Assembly: GCA_015680685.1 (NCBI GenBank)
Contig: MNCI01033651.1
Location: forward strand, 432,733-496,732
DNA length: 64,000 nucleotides
Origin: Gnetum montanum
Lineage: Eukaryota; Streptophyta; Gnetopsida; Gnetales; Gnetaceae
Direction: 5' to 3'
Position 1 is the first letter of the stretch; each line of letters starts with the position of its first letter. This document shows positions 24,534 to 36,624 of this stretch, in pieces. The notes under the pieces were generated by a model, which searched no databases, was not told where the DNA came from, and was given only the letters and a program-made list of their open reading frames with translations. The position numbers and the translations under genes are program-made.

Positions 24534-25263
24534 TGTTGACTTTTTGGTATGCCAAAATCTTAAGAAAAATGAAGAACAAAGAATGTTCGTTGTGGATGAT
24601 GCGTTTATATGGCATGAACAAGAACTTCACATCAGGACTAAGGACTCAAGGAAAATGAGATCTATAACAAATTGACAAAATGAAGATCTAATGAGCCAAA
24701 ATTAGAACATGAATGAGCATGGACTAAAACCAAAGACTATAAACCAAATGTATATGCTCCAAGGATTGGGAAGAAGCAAAATTAATAAGAGAAAGCCTTA
24801 GGAATTAGAGTTTGATAGTTGAGGAGATGTCCCCAAGAAAAAGTAGACGTCTCTATTGAGAAGAAAGAAATCACAAGAAGATGTATTTAAGAAATAGTAG
24901 ACATCTCCATATAAAAGAAGACATCTTCCTAGAGGTGTTTCTATAGAGACATCCCACTTTAGAATGAGATGTCTCTTCAAAATTGAGGTAGATCTTAGGT
25001 AGATGTTCCAACTTTGAAGACGATGTCTACACTAGCCATTAGGTGGCCATTGCATGAATTCTGAGGCATTTTCAAAAACTCCAAAGCTAAAAGAAGACAT
25101 CAAATTCTTGAGAATTGTGCAAGTGTTGTCAACATCAAAGGAATAATTGTCATATCTATCCTCTTATATCCTTGTCCTTCATTATCACATCATTTGCTTG
25201 ATTGTATGTTTGACTTCAAGTTGGGAAACTTATTCAACCCCCCTTTTAAGTTCTTGATCCTCA
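24534..25263 (+). repeat. 5' LTR of copia element (internally deleted)
   Basis: 730 bp. Compared with the 1146 bp 3' LTR it lacks a block of about 415 bp corresponding to 29380-29810; the junction is near 25205-25212. AGACATCT-type short repeats at 24820-24990 are shared with the 3' LTR. Confidence 0.85.
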
Positions 25264-25469
25264 AGTAGTATCAAATTTTAGTATTCCCAATTTTAAGTGT
25301 AACAACTCAGAAACAGACAATGAAAAAAGGATCATACATCAAGTCACCAACATTTAATGGGATCACCTTTACATATTGGAAGACTCAATTGCAAAAATTA
25401 TTTAAGTACATGAGGTTCATAGTTTTGGTATTTATCTTGAATGGATGCACTCAACTCATTGGCAACATT

Positions 25470-26310
25470 TTGGGTGGTTAAGATAAGAGTAGAGGTAAGC
25501 AATCTAAACATTCAAATTTTGATACTTTATCTATGGAAAGTTGGATATGTGATCAAAGAGGCCATATAGCCTCAAAATGTCCCAATGCTTATAGGTTTCA
25601 AGTGAAAAAGCATAGTGAAGAAAGGAGAAGAAGTAACATCCATACAAGTTGGGATGATGATGAGGAATTAACTCAAGAAGATAAAAAAGAAAACAATATC
25701 TACACCAACTGGGATGATAGAGACCAAAGCGAGGAAGAGGTAGATGACACCTCAAAAGATTCACATCTCATCTCTATGGCTCTTAGAGATGATGATGTTG
25801 GCTTTTTTAATGATGATGATCAAATTGAAATTAATGAAGAAAGGTATGACCTTTTTTGTAAGGAATTTTTATCTTTTCAAAATCTTTGTATAAAGCTAAA
25901 TAAGAAACTAAAAATTAAGGATCAATATATTTATTCATTAAATATAAAGATTTTAAATCTCACAAAATAAATCTCAAACCTAAGGGCTGAGAATGAAAAA
26001 CTAACCCTATCCTATGAGTAGATTAAGGAAGAACTTGTAGATGCTAAACTCATCAATGAAAGGTTGGTCAAAAGAGAAGAGTCACTTCAAATAGTTCTTG
26101 GGTAAGGAAGAAGTCCACATGATAAAAGTGGACTAGGATGTTGTTCACAAGAAGAAGCATCTATACAAACTTCATCCCAACAAAAGGCTTCTACAAAGAT
26201 TAAAGTGTCAATAAGTACTACATTCCAATCAAGAGCAGCTCTAAGCTTTGATCACTATAACCAAAATAGAAAGGTTAGATGTTATTACTATAATAGGTTT
26301 AGGCATAAGT
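25470..26310 (+). pseudogene. Copia-type gag (C-terminal part)
   Basis: The frame shows a CCHC zinc knuckle with its first Cys replaced (S-W-I-C-D-Q-R-G-H-I-A-S-K-C, near 25540-25580). Acidic repeats of the form TSWDDDEE and TNWDDRDQSEEE follow, then a long helical coiled-coil stretch (25830-26100) and a second degenerate knuckle (CYYYNRFRHK, about 26275). This order is usual for gag of SIRE/Maximus copia elements. Stops occur at 25968, 26020 and 26103. Confidence 0.75.
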
Positions 26311-28705
26311 AATGGAATTAAAATTTAAAATATTATCACATGAAGGTTGTATCATAAGACTTCTTGGTCTTAACCAAATGCACCTAGAAAGGAAATCTTG
26401 TAGGGCAAAAAGGAATGGAGGGCAAATCAAAAGGGTAAAGAGAACAAAAAGGTGTAGAGAATCAAGAAAAAAATAAGAAAGTAAAAGAACTCTCAACAAT
26501 TTTGTAAAATGAAGCAAGACATTAGAAATAAATGAAATTAGTTTAAAAGAAGGAACTTTGAAAGAAGAACCTTAGTTCCAATCTCCTTAGACATCTTGAT
26601 CTCCATTAGCAAGCAAGGTAAGTAATGGTAAGTATAGTTATAATCATTATACCTTGACTTGATGAGATTATACTAGATTAGTTTATTTTTATGATTGAAT
26701 GGAAGCTTGTCCTACTTCTAAATTTTTATTGATAAATCATCTATTGGATTCTTAATTAGAATGTATTAGTTTCAAGTGGTTTAAAACCCTTAGCTGTAAT
26801 TTATGAACCAAAAGCTTGTTTTTGAACATTCATTATTGTTTAAACATATATGTCTTGTGTTCCATATGATATGGCATTATTGCTTTACTCTGAAATCATA
26901 AACTCCAATTGCTTTTAGAAGATTTTTGATTTATGATAATTTAAGCATTTGAATTTGTACCTTTAATGTAATTCATGTGTCTTCTTAGAGAAGAAACATT
27001 TCAAAAGGAATTCTTTGAGCATATGAATTATTTGATATATTTATCATAAATTACTATTAATAGGAGGCCTTTCTCTCAAAATTCTTCAAACTTGATCTTA
27101 ATATGACACTCCTGATTTATGTAAACATCACTCAATCCTTGTAAAATTCTCAATGAATGTGTAATGTTTATGTGTTTTTTTCTTGTTTTAACTTTCTTTA
27201 TGATGATTTCAAGGCATTTTTCCATGTTTGGGATTGTTTTAGACTTATTTTGACAAGTCTAGGAGGTTCCAGGGGGTATGGGGACTTGTTTGAAGGTGCC
27301 TAGAGGTTTCAAACCTAAAAATGAGCATCTTTATTTTTGGCCCTACTAGGATAGACGTCTTCGCTAATAGTTAAACATCTCAATTGCATTTAAGACATCT
27401 CCTATTAACAACAAATGTCTTAGGAGAAAAATGGTCAAAGTAACCCATGAATGGACATTCAAGCAATGGATTCATTACAAAATTTGAAGGTTGTAGTTAC
27501 TACTATGATTTTTGGATCTTAAATGACTAATCACTTAGTCCTTTCCTTTCAAAAGGGATTCCTTGTTAACTATATAGGAATAAATTACCTACAATAAGCA
27601 TTAAAAATATTTTCATCTTCTTCTTTGAAAGATACCACTAATGGGAGGCCTTAGTCTCCATACTTGATCTTAGATTTTCTAGGTAGCATGAAGATCCTAA
27701 AAGGCTCAAGGGGAGAATACAAATCTCTCTACAATAAATGCATTATGACCAAAGAGACTAGGAAGAAATACAAGAATGTATGCAAGGAGACTATACCTCA
27801 TCAAAAATTATCATCTTATAGGCCACTAGTGTAGGGGAAGTCTTTTGAGACTTTAACCAAAAGACACTCAAGCAGTAAGATTTCCTACTCCAACATCCAT
27901 GGTTGAAAATGAGCAAGAAGAGGACTATTCATTTTTAAGTATGGTAAAGTATCTAGGGTAAAATTATGTGTTAATTTTGGTTAAGATATCTTTTGGATAT
28001 TTTTCCTTGTGATGTATTTCTTAGTGCTGGTATTTAAAATTGACATTGCTATATACAAATTGCTTTATGGAAATCTTGTTAAGGATATGTTTAGTTGTTT
28101 CTCAATGTGCATGTATTTACTTTCCTTGTCATAGAACTGCTACGCTTTATCCTTTTTGTTAATATTTCAAAAGGTGGAGAATATTGGATGATTATAGAAC
28201 TATGAGATATTGGTTATTTGTTACTAATGGCTTATTAACTTAAATACAAGTTACATGGTCTTTATTGCTTAAATTTTAAAATTATGCCTTTGGATATCAA
28301 CTAAAAGGCTTGGATCTATTATACCTCATTATTTCTAACCTTATTTCTAAACATATATAGGGTAGCTCTTAATGAAATTTGATTTTTCATCATCAATCTA
28401 TGAAATCAATACTTAAGAATGTATACTCTTTAACTAATATTCATCATGTTTTCTAACTTAGCTAAATGTTTGTATCTCTATGGGATTGCCATATGATGAT
28501 ATGAAACTATGGTGGAACTTTATTGAGGATTATGGTTGATCCTTATTTTTCACTACCTCTTTTTGGATGTTGTCCAAAAAAGGGGAGAGAGTAGAGTATT
28601 TAGTTAGAATCTCAACCATGTTAACTTTATATATTTTGTTGATAAAATAACTTTCTCATATCTCTATGTTATATACTAACCCATTTTCTTAAGTTTTGGA
28701 CATCA
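26311..28705 (+). other. Copia internal region without recognisable genes
   Basis: AT-rich; both strands were scanned for RT, integrase and protease motifs and none were seen. Confidence 0.5.
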
Positions 28706-28707
28706 TC

Positions 28708-28720
28708 AAAAAGGGGAAGA
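28708..28720 (+). other. Polypurine tract of copia element
   Basis: AAAAAGGGGAAGA lies next to the 3' LTR start. Confidence 0.8.
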
Positions 28721-28721
28721 T

Positions 28722-29867
28722 TGTTGACCTTTTGGTATGCCAAAACCCTAAGAAAATGGAGAACAAAGAATGTTTGTTATGGATGATGTATTTATAGGAC
28801 ATGAACAAGAACTCCACATCAAGACTAAGGACTCAAGGAAAATTAGTTCTTTAATTAATTGACAGAGTAAAGATCTAATGAGCCAACAGGAGAACATGAA
28901 TGAGCATGGACTAGAACCAAAGACTACAAACCAAATGAAGATGCTCCAAGGATTGGAAAGAAGCCAAACTGATAAGAGAAAGTCTTAGGAGCTAGAGTTC
29001 AATAGTTGAGGAGACATCTCGAAGAAAAAGTACATGTCTTTGCTGAGAAGAAAGAAATCAAAAGAAGATATCTCTGAGAAATAGTAGATGTCTTCATCTA
29101 AAAGAACACTTCTCCTTAGAAATATCTCTATAGAGACGTCCCACTTCAGAATAAGACATCTCTCCAAAATTGAGGCAAATCTTAGGTAGACATTCCAACT
29201 TTGAAGGAGACATCTATACTAGCAGTTGTATGAATTCCAAGGTGTTTTCAAAAACTTTGAAGCTATAAGAAGACATCAAATTCTTGAGAATTGTGTAAGT
29301 GTTTTCAACATCAAAGTAATCATTATCATGTCTATCCTATTGTACTCTTGTCCTTCATTGTTACATCATTTGCTTTATTGTATGTTGAATTGAGCTTTAA
29401 TGAAAAAGACTTGTAATTCTAATTAGATTCTTTTCTTGTGTCTTTTTCTTTTTCTTGTTGCCACGTGGGGTTGATGTGCTTCTTGTGAGAAGGCATCCAT
29501 ATTGAGCTTATTAGGATCTTACAAGATTGAGTAATTTTGCAATGCCAAAATATTCTGGAGTGAAGCTTAATTTTGTAAAGTTTGTGGGATCCTCTAAACC
29601 ACATTTCGAGCTTGTTGGGACCTTGCAAGGTTGAGAAATTATGTAGCAACAAAACTCTCCGTAGTGGATCTCAAATATTATAAACGTTGTGGTGTCATCT
29701 AAACCACATTTTGGAAGAAACAAAGTTTTGTGGTGTGAAAGGAATCTACCCTCTGAGTCTAGACTACCCAAGTTGGGAAACCATGTAATTTTTGATGTGT
29801 TTTTATGACAAGTTTGACTTCAAGTTGAGGAACTTATTCAACCTTCATTCTAAGTTCTTGATCCTCA
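28722..29867 (+). repeat. 3' LTR of copia element
   Basis: 1146 bp, TGTTGACCTTTTGG to GATCCTCA. It retains about 415 bp (29380-29810) missing from the 5' LTR. Confidence 0.85.
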
Positions 29868-29872
29868 TGTTT

Positions 29873-30272
29873 TAGGTGACAACTTGAACTTCAAAGAGAT
29901 CTTAATAGGAGTCAAGGAGACTTTGACATAGCTTTTAGTACTTAAGGATATCTTGATAAGATTCAAGTGGGTCTTAAGCATGATAAGATATGGCATAGTC
30001 TATGCTAGAAGATAGGAAATGATAAATTATTCCTATCCATGAGATACTTCATATATGATGGAATACATGACATTGTAGATAATAATTGTTACATCACTCA
30101 TACAATTCAAGCTTACTTATCTATTAATATTTCCTTTTTTGTGGCTTTTCTTTGGATGATAGAAAATTCAAGGACTTCTCAAGTATTAAATAGGAGTCCT
30201 TAAAGGGCTACTAGGAGGTCTCAAATATCTTACAAGATTAATAGAGAGGGATATATCTTTGAAATCCTTGAG
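29873..30272. other. Unassigned flank
   Basis: About 400 bp of AT-rich sequence between the copia LTR and the Tat-1 insertion. It should continue at 46096. Confidence 0.5.
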
Positions 30273-30277
30273 GCCCC
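30273..30277. repeat. Target site duplication GCCCC (Tat-1, left)
   Basis: GCCCC directly before the 5' LTR, repeated at 46091-46095 directly after the 3' LTR. Confidence 0.92.
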
Positions 30278-30494
30278 TGAAACACCACAAAATTTTGAGC
30301 TTAGTACTTCTCCAATAGGAATCAGGCTAAGTCATGACATTCCTTGGCATGACTAAAGCTCAACGGCCCCACAGATAGCTTCAAGTGGAGTCGAACTCAA
30401 CAAGAAGCAGTTCCTTAGGACCCACTGACGACCATGACAACATCTGCTATCAGAAATGGCAACTTCGGAGTTCAACATACTCATTTTTCACCAA

Positions 30495-30990
30495 GTATAC
30501 ATTCACAGCATATACGCCCATCGTATACGTCCAAGTTCACATTTACAGCGTATACGTCCAAGTTCACATTCTCAGCGTATACGCCCAACGTATACGCCCA
30601 AGTTCACATCCTCAGCGTATACACCTAGCGTACATGCATCACATGTACGGTCAGCATGTACGACTTATGTATACGCTCGACATGCAACCCTCGAAGACGA
30701 CACGGAAACAACATTTCAGAACAAGATTTGGCACAGAGCATCAACTCACACAAACAGAGCAATCATTAATGTTGAGATCATACATCTTGGAGTCTATATG
30801 CTAAGTATTACATTCTGTACGTTCAGCGTATATACTCAGTAGACACAACATATACGCCCAGCGTATACGCTCAGTAGACCCAGCATATACAGCATATATG
30901 CCCAACATGTACAGCATATACGCCCAACGTATACGTCCTACATGCCCAGCGTATACGCCCACAAGATACAGCATATACGCCTAACGCATA
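30495..30990. repeat. GCGTATACGC palindrome array in Tat-1 U3
   Basis: Repeated variants of AGCGTATACGCCCA with the self-complementary core GCGTATACGC (many copies with one or two changes such as GCATATACGC). Spacing is irregular, about 12-30 bp. The array lies entirely upstream of the TATA element, so it sits in U3. The matching array in the 3' LTR is at 44835-45400. Confidence 0.85.
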
Positions 30991-31090
30991 TGCCCAGTAG
31001 ATGCAGCATGTTGTACACTTGTAAAATTTTATTCTTTCGAGCCTGGTCAATGCGCCACGTGTTGCCCAATCTGAGTCTAATGTCTAAACC

Positions 31091-31099
31091 TATATAAAA
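31091..31099 (+). promoter_or_regulatory. TATA box of Tat-1 5' LTR
   Basis: TATATAAAA, with TGTATAAAA at the matching place in the 3' LTR (about 45491). Transcription would begin about 30 bp downstream, near the AGAGAGAGA tract. Confidence 0.7.
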
Positions 31100-31697
31100 A
31101 CCCCAATTTTTCATTAGATCAGGGAGCAATCTTAAACAAACCAGAGAGAGAGAAAAAGAGAGACGCAAAGAACCAGAGCAGAAACCCTGTACATTGTACC
31201 TTCCCTTGCACGCTGAGCATACAACCTCTATGCTATGCCTGCAGTTCGAACCAACACACAGTTATCCTTGCATCCACCAGGGCTATTCGTCCGCTTTGTG
31301 TCAAAGCCGCAACTGCGTTAGACTGGTGCATTGTAACTCTCATTTTGCAATAATATTGCTACATTTTCTTCCTAAAATCTGTTACAGTTTTTTATTAATT
31401 GTTGCATGTTTGCTGTTTACGCCCTTGTACATTTATGCTCTGTTTACACACCAGTTACGCTGCTTACATTTCATTTTATATCTGTTACGCCGTTTACATA
31501 TAACCCAGCGTATAGCACTTCGGTGTACGTTCGGGGAAATCCTTGCCTGATCTACGTGCGGACCACTCAAGGTACTCTGCCTTCGTTAATTCTAGCTTGC
31601 TGTCAAGCGAAGGTAGGGTCTTCTATGCATGTCCGGAGATCTCCCGGTTTCTGTTTCCTTCCAGCCGGAGACCGACGATTTCGGACGGTACAAAAAT

Positions 31698-31716
31698 TGG
31701 CGCTAGAAGGAGGGCC
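31698..31716 (+). other. Primer binding site of Tat-1
   Basis: TGGCGCTAGAAGGAGGGCC lies five bases after the LTR. The same site, TGGAGCTAGAAGGAAGGCC, follows the Tat-3 LTR at 50294. The matching tRNA was not assigned. Confidence 0.75.
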
Positions 31717-31779
31717 AAACTGCTTAAAGCTTACTGTTTTCAAAACTCCCAGCATCTACGCTGCTGAGTTTATGCCAAC

Positions 31780-32140
31780 CCTATCTGCAAGCTGTCCAAC
31801 GTCTACGCTGTTCAGTATACGCTGCACACTCTACGCTGTAGACTTTTTCTATGCTGTACGCTAACACCGTCTACGCTGTTCAGTATACGCTACACACTTT
31901 ACGCTGTAGACTTTGTCTACGCTACACACAAGACTCTGTCTACGTTGCCGACGTATACGCTGCTGCTAAGTTTACGCTGCACTCTCTGCCTTGTAGACTC
32001 TGTCTATGCTGTATGCTAACTCTGTCTACGCCGTTCAATATACGCTATACGCTCTACGCCGTAGATTCTCTACGCTGCCACTATACGCTGTCATTATACG
32101 CTGGTCGTTGAAGCCTATACACTGAGACCCAGTTTATATG
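31780..32140 (+). repeat. TACGCTG repeat array in Tat-1 leader
   Basis: Degenerate repeats such as TCTACGCTG, CAGTATACGCTG and TACGCTGTAGAC fill the leader between primer site and gag start. The core is shared with the U3 array and with the long intron of the antisense gene. The region is a possible packaging or regulatory segment; no function is shown. Confidence 0.7.
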
Positions 32141-34599
32141 TTGTACACCACAAACGTAAGTTTACGCCGTACTAGGTATACCAGTTGCATATCCCTTCGT
32201 TGTGTCGTATTCTCAACCATTCATCATGAACACCGCAAACTCCACGGCTACAACCACCCAGGTCACAGACTTTGTAGGCACCATGGTCGTTCAACAGCCC
32301 ATGGTACAACCCACAGTGGGGCCCTACCGTTTTCTTAGATTGCAAGGGAGGAACCCATCGTCTAACATTATAACTCAAGACCAGTACAATTTCATATGCG
32401 TGAAAATACAAGCCGGCCTAGTCGTGGACCGAGCCGAAATGGAAGTTAAGAGGCAATACGAACTTTTCTATAGGGAAGGACAAGAGTTCATTCCTTCCCT
32501 GTACGATATCATCCCTCTTCCAGAGCCTTACTCTAAGCTCATCTCACAACTCCTCCTGCAAAGGAGCTAGTCTCTAGATCAGCCTGTAGTAAATCCTCAA
32601 CCGGAAGAGGAGGATGACTTCGTAGCCCAATCCGAGCATGAAGATTCATACCATACTCTTAGTCCACAAACCTATGTCAACCCATTATTTCATCCAGCCA
32701 TAGGGGAAATTACATCCCTTCAACCATTTAGATTCACCCAAGCACAAATACCTCAACAAGAATCATCTGCACTTGTTCATATTCCTCCTGCAACCGACCC
32801 GCAACTCAATACACTTCCTCTTGCCATTTCCCCTATTGTAACAATACCTCCATTCTCACAAACACAACCTCCCCAAAATAATATAGGAGCAACTTTCTCG
32901 CCCTGAGTGATCGGGATGTTGCATGTAATACCGGCTTCTACATCCGCTCACTATATACCGCAGATCCCGACCCAAGGAGCATCCTTTACAACTGCAACCC
33001 AACAAATTCAGGGGATTCCTACACAAAACATGACCGGGCAATGGACAGCGATTGGTACTCAATCACATCAACCCCCTCATTATAACATACCACCTCACAC
33101 AATCTTACCAGCTAATATTTCTCAAGCACAACCGCAACGACAACAACAACCCTTTGCCTACAACGTGCTGCCCTTCGCACCACCTGCTACGAATATCCCG
33201 CAAGTACAACCTCCAACTACACAACTTTTCACCTTCCAACCCACTGTCCAAAAATCTAATCTATATACCGTACCACATCCCCAAGCTGCTATCTCACATA
33301 GCACCCAAGATTGGGCTGACGCCAAAATTGACCCCGACGGAGAACTGAAGGTAGTGGACTTCTATCACGATGACCCTATCAGCTCTTCGATTCTACCCCT
33401 AACATTACCCAAGGGTGTATCTTTGCCTACGTTGACCAAATACACAGGGGAGACAGACCCTAATGCTCACCTCATAACGTTCAGACTAGAGTGCATGCTA
33501 CTTCAGGCATGGCCGCATGCCATCCTACGAGTGTTTCCCATGTCCCTCGTTGGGAGAGCACTTGATTAGTATCGGGCCTTGCCACGGAACTCGATATCTT
33601 CTTTGAAAGGTTTGTTGCACCAATTCGTCACCAGGTTCAAGTATAACTTGAAACCCGAAGCAACACTAGACAACCTCATATAGGTTAAACAAGCACCCCT
33701 CGAACCTGTCCAAAAATTCATCCAACGGTGGAGTGCTGCTCTCAATGAGCTCCACGAGCCAATCCCGGAGACGTATCTCCTCACCATTTTAAAAGGGGCT
33801 GTCAACGATTTTGTGAAATCAAAACTATACTACCTCAATGCATGCAATCTGAGTCAAGCATTTGTACAAATCAAGAACATAGAGAAGGCAGCGCAAAATA
33901 GCCATGATCCTGCATATTCAGCATTTAAGAATCAACATAGTAAAAAAGAGAAAGAAAAAGTTAAAACAACTATAGCGGCGGTAGCGGAAACACAACAAGC
34001 ACATGTGAGACAACAAAGAAAATTTCCTATTATCCCTACTAATTACGCTAAACCCACTCCCGCGACTGCACCAGAATCATCCTCAACACAGAACCCAACA
34101 CCGAATCGTACGAGAAGCTTCGAGAGGAAGGACCCCTCTCAATACACACCACTACCCATGAAACCATCACAGCTGTTCGACCAACTCCTGAAGGCTGGAT
34201 TAATGAAACATAAACAATTGTCCCCTGCAGTGATCTAGAGGCATGATTGGTTCTGTCAACTGGTTCAGAACCCAAGCCTAGCAATGCCAGATGAGCCCCT
34301 AGTACCAAAAGGCTTTAGAATAGACCGTTTCTGCGACTATCACCAACGTAATGGACATGGCATGGATTACTGTTTCACCCTAAAATAAGACATCTAACGA
34401 ATGATCGACGGAGGTCAGATCACCTTTGATGAAGCCAACCTGGTCCAACCACAAAACTAGGCCATGGGTGTGTATAAAGATCCTCTAAATACCAAAGAGG
34501 CACCGTATGTGATCAACACAATCTACCTTGATAACGAACTTGAAACACCTAGCATTAATACCGTCCATTTCGACCATGAGCAGCAAATTCCTAATAAAC

Positions 34600-35040
34600 C
34601 ATTTGTAGTGCGCATTCCTCCCACTATACAAACATCGGTGCCTCAGTCATGATATTCACCGCAGAAGCCTTATGTCGTCAAAGTACCCCCTGCCGTAGCA
34701 ACTTCTAACACCCCGACACGCGAAAAACCATACGTGGTGTGTGTACCTCCTGCCACCACTACCGCAAACTCACCAACACTTCCTATTCGGCCCACTCCCT
34801 ACGTAGTCCAAGTACCACTTGCAGTCGTAACAGTGGAGGTACAACCTCTAGCTAGACCAGCTCCATATATCGTTAAGACACCCGAACGTCTTAGTGATCA
34901 CCAATCCTCCACTTCGCAAACACAAAATAAACCAAGCCCCTATGTCATTAAGGTGCCCAGCCAACCTGGCACTCAACCTCATGCCACCATCCAACCGCAA
35001 CCCTGCCCTTCTCCATACGTAGTACGAATCCCAAGGCAAC
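34600..35040 (+). repeat. PYVVKVP protein repeats in gag-pro linker
   Basis: Seven copies of a short motif (KPFVVRIPP, KPYVVKVPP, KPYVVCVPP, TPYVVQVPL, APYIVKTPE, SPYVIKVPS, SPYVVRIPR) are spaced roughly 17-28 residues apart in a Pro/Thr/Gln-rich region between zinc knuckle and protease. The DNA is diverged between copies while the motif is kept, which suggests past selection on the peptide. Confidence 0.75.
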
Positions 35041-35061
35041 CTGAGGCTCTGAAACCAACCG

Positions 35062-35091
35062 CCCCCCCCCCCCCCCCCCCCCCCCCCCCCN
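35062..35091. other. Poly-C tract with one N
   Basis: 29 C and one N in the gag-pro frame. The frame changes across it, so the length is probably an assembly or sequencing error. Confidence 0.85.
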
Positions 35092-36370
35092 CAAGCTTAC
35101 ATGCGAACATTTGGAAAAGGAGCGCCAGCGGCTAGCCTTAGGCCCTCCTAAACCTACCCCTCTAAATGCAGTACCCATGACACCACCTAACAATAAACCA
35201 AACATAGGCCATGAGGGTGAATCATCCAGAAAATATGATACGTCTAAATCACCGATTCCGGGCAAAAACAACAAACCAACAACGCACGAAATAAAAATAT
35301 TGGGCCCAATGGACCAAGTCACTGCTGACAAACATGCACCCACTAGTAGAGATCTAGCAACAGCTCTAACACAAGTCACGTAAGCACTCAAACAAAAAAA
35401 TACTTCACTGAGCTTATATGACCTAGTGCTAATATCTCAAACCCACCGCGAAGCTCTAGTGCGCATGTTAACATCTATCCCAGTGAGTGAGGACTTGCCT
35501 CCAAATGAACCTTCAATTCATGCGGTAATGTACTCGCCTCAAGGGTCAACTCCTAAGCCACTAAGTTTTCACAATGACAACATCAAGGTGGATGAGAAAA
35601 TGGGAGAAGTAACAATAGCCCCTATGTTCATAACAATACAAATAAACCAATTCAAAATACATAGGGTCCATGTAGATGATGGAGCTGCCACAAATGTAGT
35701 GCCATGTCCCATCGTCGAACAACTGGGGCTTACAGAGCTAATCAGACCAACTGCCACCACATGCTTGAAATCGTTCAGCGGGTTGCGTGTGATAGTCAAA
35801 GGCACCGTGACTTTAGACTTTATAGTAGGGGATCAATTCCCAACATCTGCTGACTTTGTGGTAATTGATGAAATGCCAGGGTTCAACCTAATCTTGGGAA
35901 GGCCCTAGTTAGCCCAACTTAAAGCAGTCTCTTCCCCCATTCACCTACCTTACGGAGGCGGCAAAATCGTTATACATGGGGAGGCTGCTACACCCATCAT
36001 CTCCTCATACATAGATGCAGACCAAGGCTCAAAGGTTAAGCTCGAAGAGCCTAAACAAGATGATACAACTGAACAACAAATAGTAGGCGATTATCTCATA
36101 GACACAAAGGGAAATCTACCCAAAACAGAAATACCCGAGCCTGAAATCATACATACACAACCTCACTCAGAAACCACAACTGACACGGAAACCACGACAC
36201 ATGCAGAAGCGCAAGAAAACACTAACATGGGAACAATTCCATCAGATGTCCCTTGGGCTGAATTACCATTCAACGTGATCAACGAAGAAGACGCTGAATA
36301 TAGAATCATACCCGCTAACGCAACTCCTAATATCAAAATGAGAAAAATCAAAAAATTACTAAACCAATAA

Positions 36371-36612
36371 ACTATGAACTGTTCGAAATGACGTTAAACT
36401 ACAAATAGTCCGAAATGACATTAAACTACATTCCAGGTCTGGAACGATGTTAAACTATCATGTCCGCAATGACATAAAACTAGCTACGATAAGAAATGGT
36501 CGATCTACCAAGAGAAATCCACCCGTGCTCTTTGAAACTTCCCTTGTTCATGAGTGGCCCGAAATGGCCTTAAACTAGTGCGAGTAGCCCGAAATGGCCT
36601 TAAACTAGATCA
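36371..36612. repeat. TTAAACT repeat array a (between PRO and antisense gene)
   Basis: Six units ending in (T/A)TAAACTA, for example CGAAATGACGTTAAACTAC; the last two read CCCGAAATGGCCTTAAACTAG. These two match array b (39310-39690) on the other side of the antisense gene in the same orientation. Confidence 0.8.
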
Positions 36613-36624
36613 TCCACTTATACT

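Larger units (their letters stand above)
24534..29867 (+). mobile_element. Ty1/copia-type element with gag remnant, no pol
   Basis: LTRs at 24534-25263 and 28722-29867 align from TGTTGACTTTTTGGTATGCC to CTTGATCCTCA. The weak primer site after the 5' LTR (TAGTATCAA, compare TGGTATCAG of initiator tRNA-Met) and the polypurine tract AAAAAGGGGAAGA fit copia elements of the SIRE/Maximus type. The internal part is only 3.46 kb, with a gag fragment and no protease, integrase or RT detected, so the element was non-autonomous or has lost pol. Confidence 0.82.
30278..31692 (+). repeat. 5' LTR of Tat-1
   Basis: 1415 bp, TGAAACACCACAA to GGACGGTACA. It aligns with 44611-46090 end to end, apart from small indels mostly inside the palindrome array. 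Confidence 0.95.
32226..36370 (+). pseudogene. Tat-1 gag-pro polyprotein
   Basis: One frame from ATG 32226 to the poly-C/N tract at 35062-35091, then shifted by that tract and continuing to TAA 36368-36370. Order: N-terminal segment; Pro/Gln-rich linker (32600-33300); gag core (about 33340-33960, LPTLTKYTGETDPNAHLITF and SKLYYLNACNLSQAF); one zinc knuckle CDYHQRNGHGMDYC (34330-34372); Pro-rich repeats of PYVVKVP (34600-35040); protease with VHVDDGAATN active-site segment (35665-35695) and FNLILGRP (35881-35905). Point stops at 32568, 32904, 33567, 33678, 34236, 34386 and elsewhere are mostly explained by C-to-T. Gag packages RNA; the protease cuts the polyprotein. Confidence 0.88.

Noticed and set aside
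24798-29167. Pair of similar 60-codon minus-strand frames at 24798-24980 and 28985-29167
   Set aside because: They lie at the same place in the two copia LTRs and reflect shared LTR sequence, not a gene.
30385-32111. Several plus-strand frames rich in Tyr, Thr and Arg in the Tat-1 LTR and leader
   Set aside because: They are translations of the GTATAC and TACGCTG repeats. The frames differ between the two LTRs and contain no domain.
34948-35391. Minus-strand frame with a long glycine run
   Set aside because: The glycines are the complement of the poly-C/N tract; the frame is a shadow of gag-pro.
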